From positions 806,001-870,000 of the forward strand of contig JACKLM010000002.1 of the NCBI GenBank assembly GCA_024235895.1: a stretch of DNA of 64,000 nucleotides, read 5' to 3'. The notes beneath the pieces were generated by a model. It was given only the letters and a program-made list of their open reading frames with translations, was not told the origin of the DNA and did not search any database. Within the stretch, counting starts at the first letter, position 1. Each line of letters opens with the position of its first letter. Made by a program: the position numbers and the translations under genes. This document shows, piece after piece, positions 62,320-64,000 of the stretch. Source of the stretch: Burkholderiaceae bacterium. Lineage in GTDB: Bacteria; Pseudomonadota; Gammaproteobacteria; Burkholderiales; Burkholderiaceae_C.

Positions 62320-62637
62320 ATGAGGCTCACCGCCCGTCAACAGCAAGTGCTGCGAGAAGCGCTGCGCCGCCGCTTCGGTGGCGCAGCCAGGTTGTGGGTG
62401 TTCGGATCCAGGCTGGACGCTCAGGCCCGCGGCGGCGACCACGACCTGATGGTCAGCACGCCGGAGAGGGACACCGACCGCCTGGTCGAGGCCCGGCTGC
62501 GCTTCCTGGCTGATCTGCATGCCAGCCCATGCTTCGAGGACGAGAAGATCGACGTCGTGCTGCATGCGCCGGCACTGCAGCCCGAGCCGTTGCCCATCCA
62601 GCGCACCGCGCTGGCGCAGGGGGTGGCGTTGACGTGA
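62320..62637 (+). CDS. Small nucleotidyltransferase (MNT), antitoxin-like
   Basis: The 105-residue protein has a minimal nucleotidyltransferase fold with LWVFGSRLDAQARGGDHDLMV, which matches the GS-x(9-10)-DxD pattern of MNT domains (Ser, Asp-His-Asp), and EKIDVVLHAP for the third acidic position. MNT proteins in MNT/HEPN toxin-antitoxin pairs are AMPylating antitoxins. Its stop overlaps the next gene's GTG by four bases. The partner is damaged (next entry), so the pair is probably non-functional. ATG 62320 is the start. Confidence 0.8.
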   Translation: MRLTARQQQVLREALRRRFGGAARLWVFGSRLDAQARGGDHDLMVSTPERDTDRLVEARLRFLADLHASPCFEDEKIDVVLHAPALQPEPLPIQRTALAQGVALT

Positions 62638-62989
62638 ACCCGCCGCACCCCCCCAAACTGCAGGCGGCCTTGGCCGAGTGCGCCCTGCACGCCAGGGTGC
62701 TGCAAGAGGCGGCGGCAGCGCTGCCGCCGAGGTTCGATGCCGCGGATGCGGCCGCGGTGACGGCAGAGCTGCGCCGCTCGCTGGATCAAGCCGCGTACCG
62801 CTTCATGAAGTTGCAGCACAGCCTGGGCGAGAAGGTGCCGCCCGGGCTGCTGGCCGCCACGCTCGACCCCTTGCCACCCGAAGCCCCGTTTGCGCAGCGG
62901 CTGCAACGCCTCGAGCGCCTGGGCGCGCGGCCATCGGCGAGCTGCTGGCGGTCTGGCGTGCTGCGCAGGCCTTCAGCGCGAAGATTTGA
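62634..62989 (+). pseudogene. HEPN-like toxin partner with internal deletion and frameshift
   Basis: The first part, in frame with GTG 62634, encodes a helical protein (LQAALAECALHARVLQEA, SLDQAAYRFMKLQHSLGEKVPPGLLAATL, AQRLQRLERLGA), which resembles HEPN partners of MNT proteins. At about 62926-62931 the reading frame breaks: the typical C-terminus (AIGELLAVWRAAQAFSAKI, stop at 62987-62989) is in the next frame. The segment that usually carries the RNase motif R-x(4)-H is absent between the two parts, probably a deletion of roughly 40 residues. If no frameshift occurs, the first frame reads through to fuse with the XRE gene, an unlikely product. Confidence 0.7.
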
Positions 62990-63087
62990 ATGCGCTGCCC
63001 ACCCCGGGCACCCAGACAAACCGGCCCGCGGGCCGTATTGCTGGGGAGGGCAGGACTGGATGATCCGGCGTCGAAGCCGCGGGCTGC

Positions 63088-63120
63088 GGGGTTTCGATTT
63101 AAGACCTGACCCTCAAGACC
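63088..63120. repeat. REP-like direct repeat, copy 2
   Basis: Imperfect direct copy (25 of 33 bases) of 62213-62245, with the core TTCGATTT and GACCCTC identical. Together the two copies bracket the MNT/HEPN module. Confidence 0.55.
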
Positions 63121-63185
63121 GCGGAGGCCGCTTTGATGGGGAGAGAGGAACGGAGGGACGGCGTCGATGTAACGTATTTCATTAT

Positions 63186-63198
63186 CGACAAAACGACA
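63186..63198. promoter_or_regulatory. Candidate operator upstream of the XRE gene
   Basis: CGACA-AAA-CGACA is a direct repeat in an AT-rich stretch (about 63170-63215) just before the XRE start codon. Position suggests an autoregulatory site overlapping the promoter of the XRE-AbiEii pair. Confidence 0.4.
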
Positions 63199-63218
63199 AT
63201 ATGAGATACACTAACGGC

Positions 63219-63689
63219 ATGCCAGCTCGAGCACCCCCATTCGTCGATGACACCACCCGGCAAGGCCTGCGGGCGCTGGGTGAGGCAGTGCGCACGCGGC
63301 GCAAGGCGATGCGGCTCGCGGCGCAGAGCGTCGCCCGCGCGGCGAACATGAATCGACAAACGCTCAACCGAATCGAGCGCGGCGAACCGTCGGTCACGGC
63401 CGGCGCCTACATCAATGCCATGCGGGTTCTCGGCCTCGACCTGAAGGCCGTCGAGGTCACGCGTGAGTCGCCCGCGGCTGAGGTCGCGGATGTCGTCCGC
63501 CTGGGCGACTACCCTCAGCTCAACCAGCTTGCGTGGCATCGGGCGGGCGAGACCGTCACCGAGAAGGAGGCGCTGGCACTCTACGAGCGGAACTGGCGAC
63601 ACGTCGACCAGAAGAACCTGTCGACTGCCGAACGCAGCCTCGTCGCGCGCCTGGTGGCCCGCTACGGCAACGGAGTCATGCTTGTTTGA
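63219..63689 (+). CDS. XRE-family regulator, likely antitoxin of the AbiEii pair
   Basis: The 156-residue protein has a helix-turn-helix of XRE/Cro type (about 20-80: GEAVRTRRKAMRLAAQSVARAANMNRQTLNRIERGEPSVTAGAYINAMRVLGLDL) and an acidic helical C-terminal part ending KNLSTAERSLVARLVARYGNG. Such regulators occur directly before AbiEii/AbiGii nucleotidyltransferase toxins. The start ATG 63219 follows a GC-poor promoter region; ATG 63201 would add six residues. Its stop overlaps the next gene by eight bases. Confidence 0.85.
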   Translation: MPARAPPFVDDTTRQGLRALGEAVRTRRKAMRLAAQSVARAANMNRQTLNRIERGEPSVTAGAYINAMRVLGLDLKAVEVTRESPAAEVADVVRLGDYPQLNQLAWHRAGETVTEKEALALYERNWRHVDQKNLSTAERSLVARLVARYGNGVMLV

Positions 63690-64000
63690 GCGCGCCCACC
63701 ATCGGCGCATCGCCCAGCTGCTGGGCGCGCTCGACGCGGCCAAGCTCTCGGCGCACAACTGCTTCTTCGGCGGCGGGACCGTCATCGCGCTGCTGCATGG
63801 CGAGTACCGGGAGTCACGTGATGTGGACTTCCTGGTCTCCGACTTGGCTTCGTACCGGGACCTGCGCGGCATCGTGAGCAATGAGGGCCTCTCGGGCCTT
63901 TTCGTGGAGCCGGTGACCCCGCTGCGCGAGACCAGGATGGACCAGTACGGCATCCGCACGTTCGTCGAAGTCGATGGGGTCGCCATCAAGCTCGAGATCG
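63682..64000 (+). CDS. AbiEii/AbiGii-type nucleotidyltransferase toxin (3' end cut off)
   Basis: The first 106 residues are visible. They show the AbiEii-type motif FFGGGTVIALLHGEYRESRDVDFLV, in which GG-T and the DvDF acid pair form the nucleotidyltransferase site. TTG 63682 is the likely start, since no ATG or GTG is in frame nearby and it overlaps the XRE stop. In known type IV systems such proteins transfer nucleotides to tRNA or other targets and are neutralised by the upstream regulator. The remainder lies outside the window. Confidence 0.8.
   Translation, partial: MFERAHHRRIAQLLGALDAAKLSAHNCFFGGGTVIALLHGEYRESRDVDFLVSDLASYRDLRGIVSNEGLSGLFVEPVTPLRETRMDQYGIRTFVEVDGVAIKLEI

Noticed and set aside
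62634..63689. One uninterrupted frame joining the HEPN-like start to the XRE regulator as a fusion protein
   Set aside because: The connecting 70 residues are compositional noise, the HEPN C-terminus is found in another frame, and the XRE gene has its own start and upstream promoter-like DNA.

Overview
The window is one continuous stretch of very GC-rich (about 70 percent or more), gene-dense chromosome. Gene order and protein types point to a betaproteobacterium of the order Burkholderiales, probably near the Rubrivivax/Leptothrix/Sphaerotilus group. The supporting blocks are glnE with a YhdP-type AsmA protein and a Nit-type amidase; fmt-def-LysM-dprA-smg; priA next to hemE; lemA with two TPM-domain proteins; folB-ttcA near glmU; tsaB-rimI-uracil-DNA glycosylase; and purC-purE-purK-sua5. 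The taxonomy is inferred from these features, not from an rRNA. I saw no rRNA, tRNA, CRISPR array, complete insertion sequence or prophage.

Layout. 1-2.4 kb: a cut-off sensor kinase, its NarL-type regulator and ruvA. 2.5-4.8 kb (minus): glutathione transferase, DMT exporter and rhombosortase. 4.9-13 kb: glnE divergent from the large YhdP-like gene and an amidase. 13-18 kb: ABC exporter, degenerate GGDEF protein, lipA and DUF4197. 17.9-21.5 kb (minus): ruvC, cdsA-like, plsC and pgk. 21.7-27 kb: lipoprotein, fmt and def, divergent from LysM, a frameshifted dprA and smg. 27-34 kb: a 161-bp palindromic element, priA, hemE, lemA, two TPM genes and a MidA-type methyltransferase. 34-40 kb: folate and tRNA-thiolation genes, lipoproteins, glmU and a Uma2 nuclease. 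40-45 kb: uracil-DNA glycosylase, rimI, tsaB, a PBP4-type peptidase and a GDSL-like lipoprotein. 45-51 kb (minus): sua5, purK, purE, an unknown low-GC helical-repeat gene, purC and fba. 51-59 kb: a regulatory ATPase/STAS-like protein, ssb, recQ, uvrA, a SWIB protein and a holin-like membrane protein. 59-61.7 kb: an M48 protease with two compensating frameshifts, then moaC.

Most of the window is housekeeping: DNA repair and recombination (ruvA, ruvC, recQ, uvrA, ssb, priA, uracil-DNA glycosylase), cell-envelope assembly (glmU, PBP4, LysM, YhdP, BepA-like protease, cdsA, plsC), purine synthesis, glycolysis, and tRNA modification (tsaB, sua5, ttcA). Many genes overlap by 1-4 bases as in translationally coupled operons. 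Several start codons lie 6-8 bases after a sigma70-like -10 hexamer, which suggests leaderless mRNAs.

The last 2.3 kb is an accessory patch. It holds a dead REP-associated (Y1) transposase and two REP-like direct repeats that bracket a decayed MNT/HEPN toxin-antitoxin pair, followed by an XRE regulator plus AbiEii-type nucleotidyltransferase that runs off the window end. The most novel candidates are the low-GC helical-repeat gene seated inside the purine operon (48014-49156), the winged-helix/ATPase/STAS-like fusion (51542-52573), and the small repeated or duplicated elements at 4809-4854, 18422-18598, 27069-27229 and 62213-63120.
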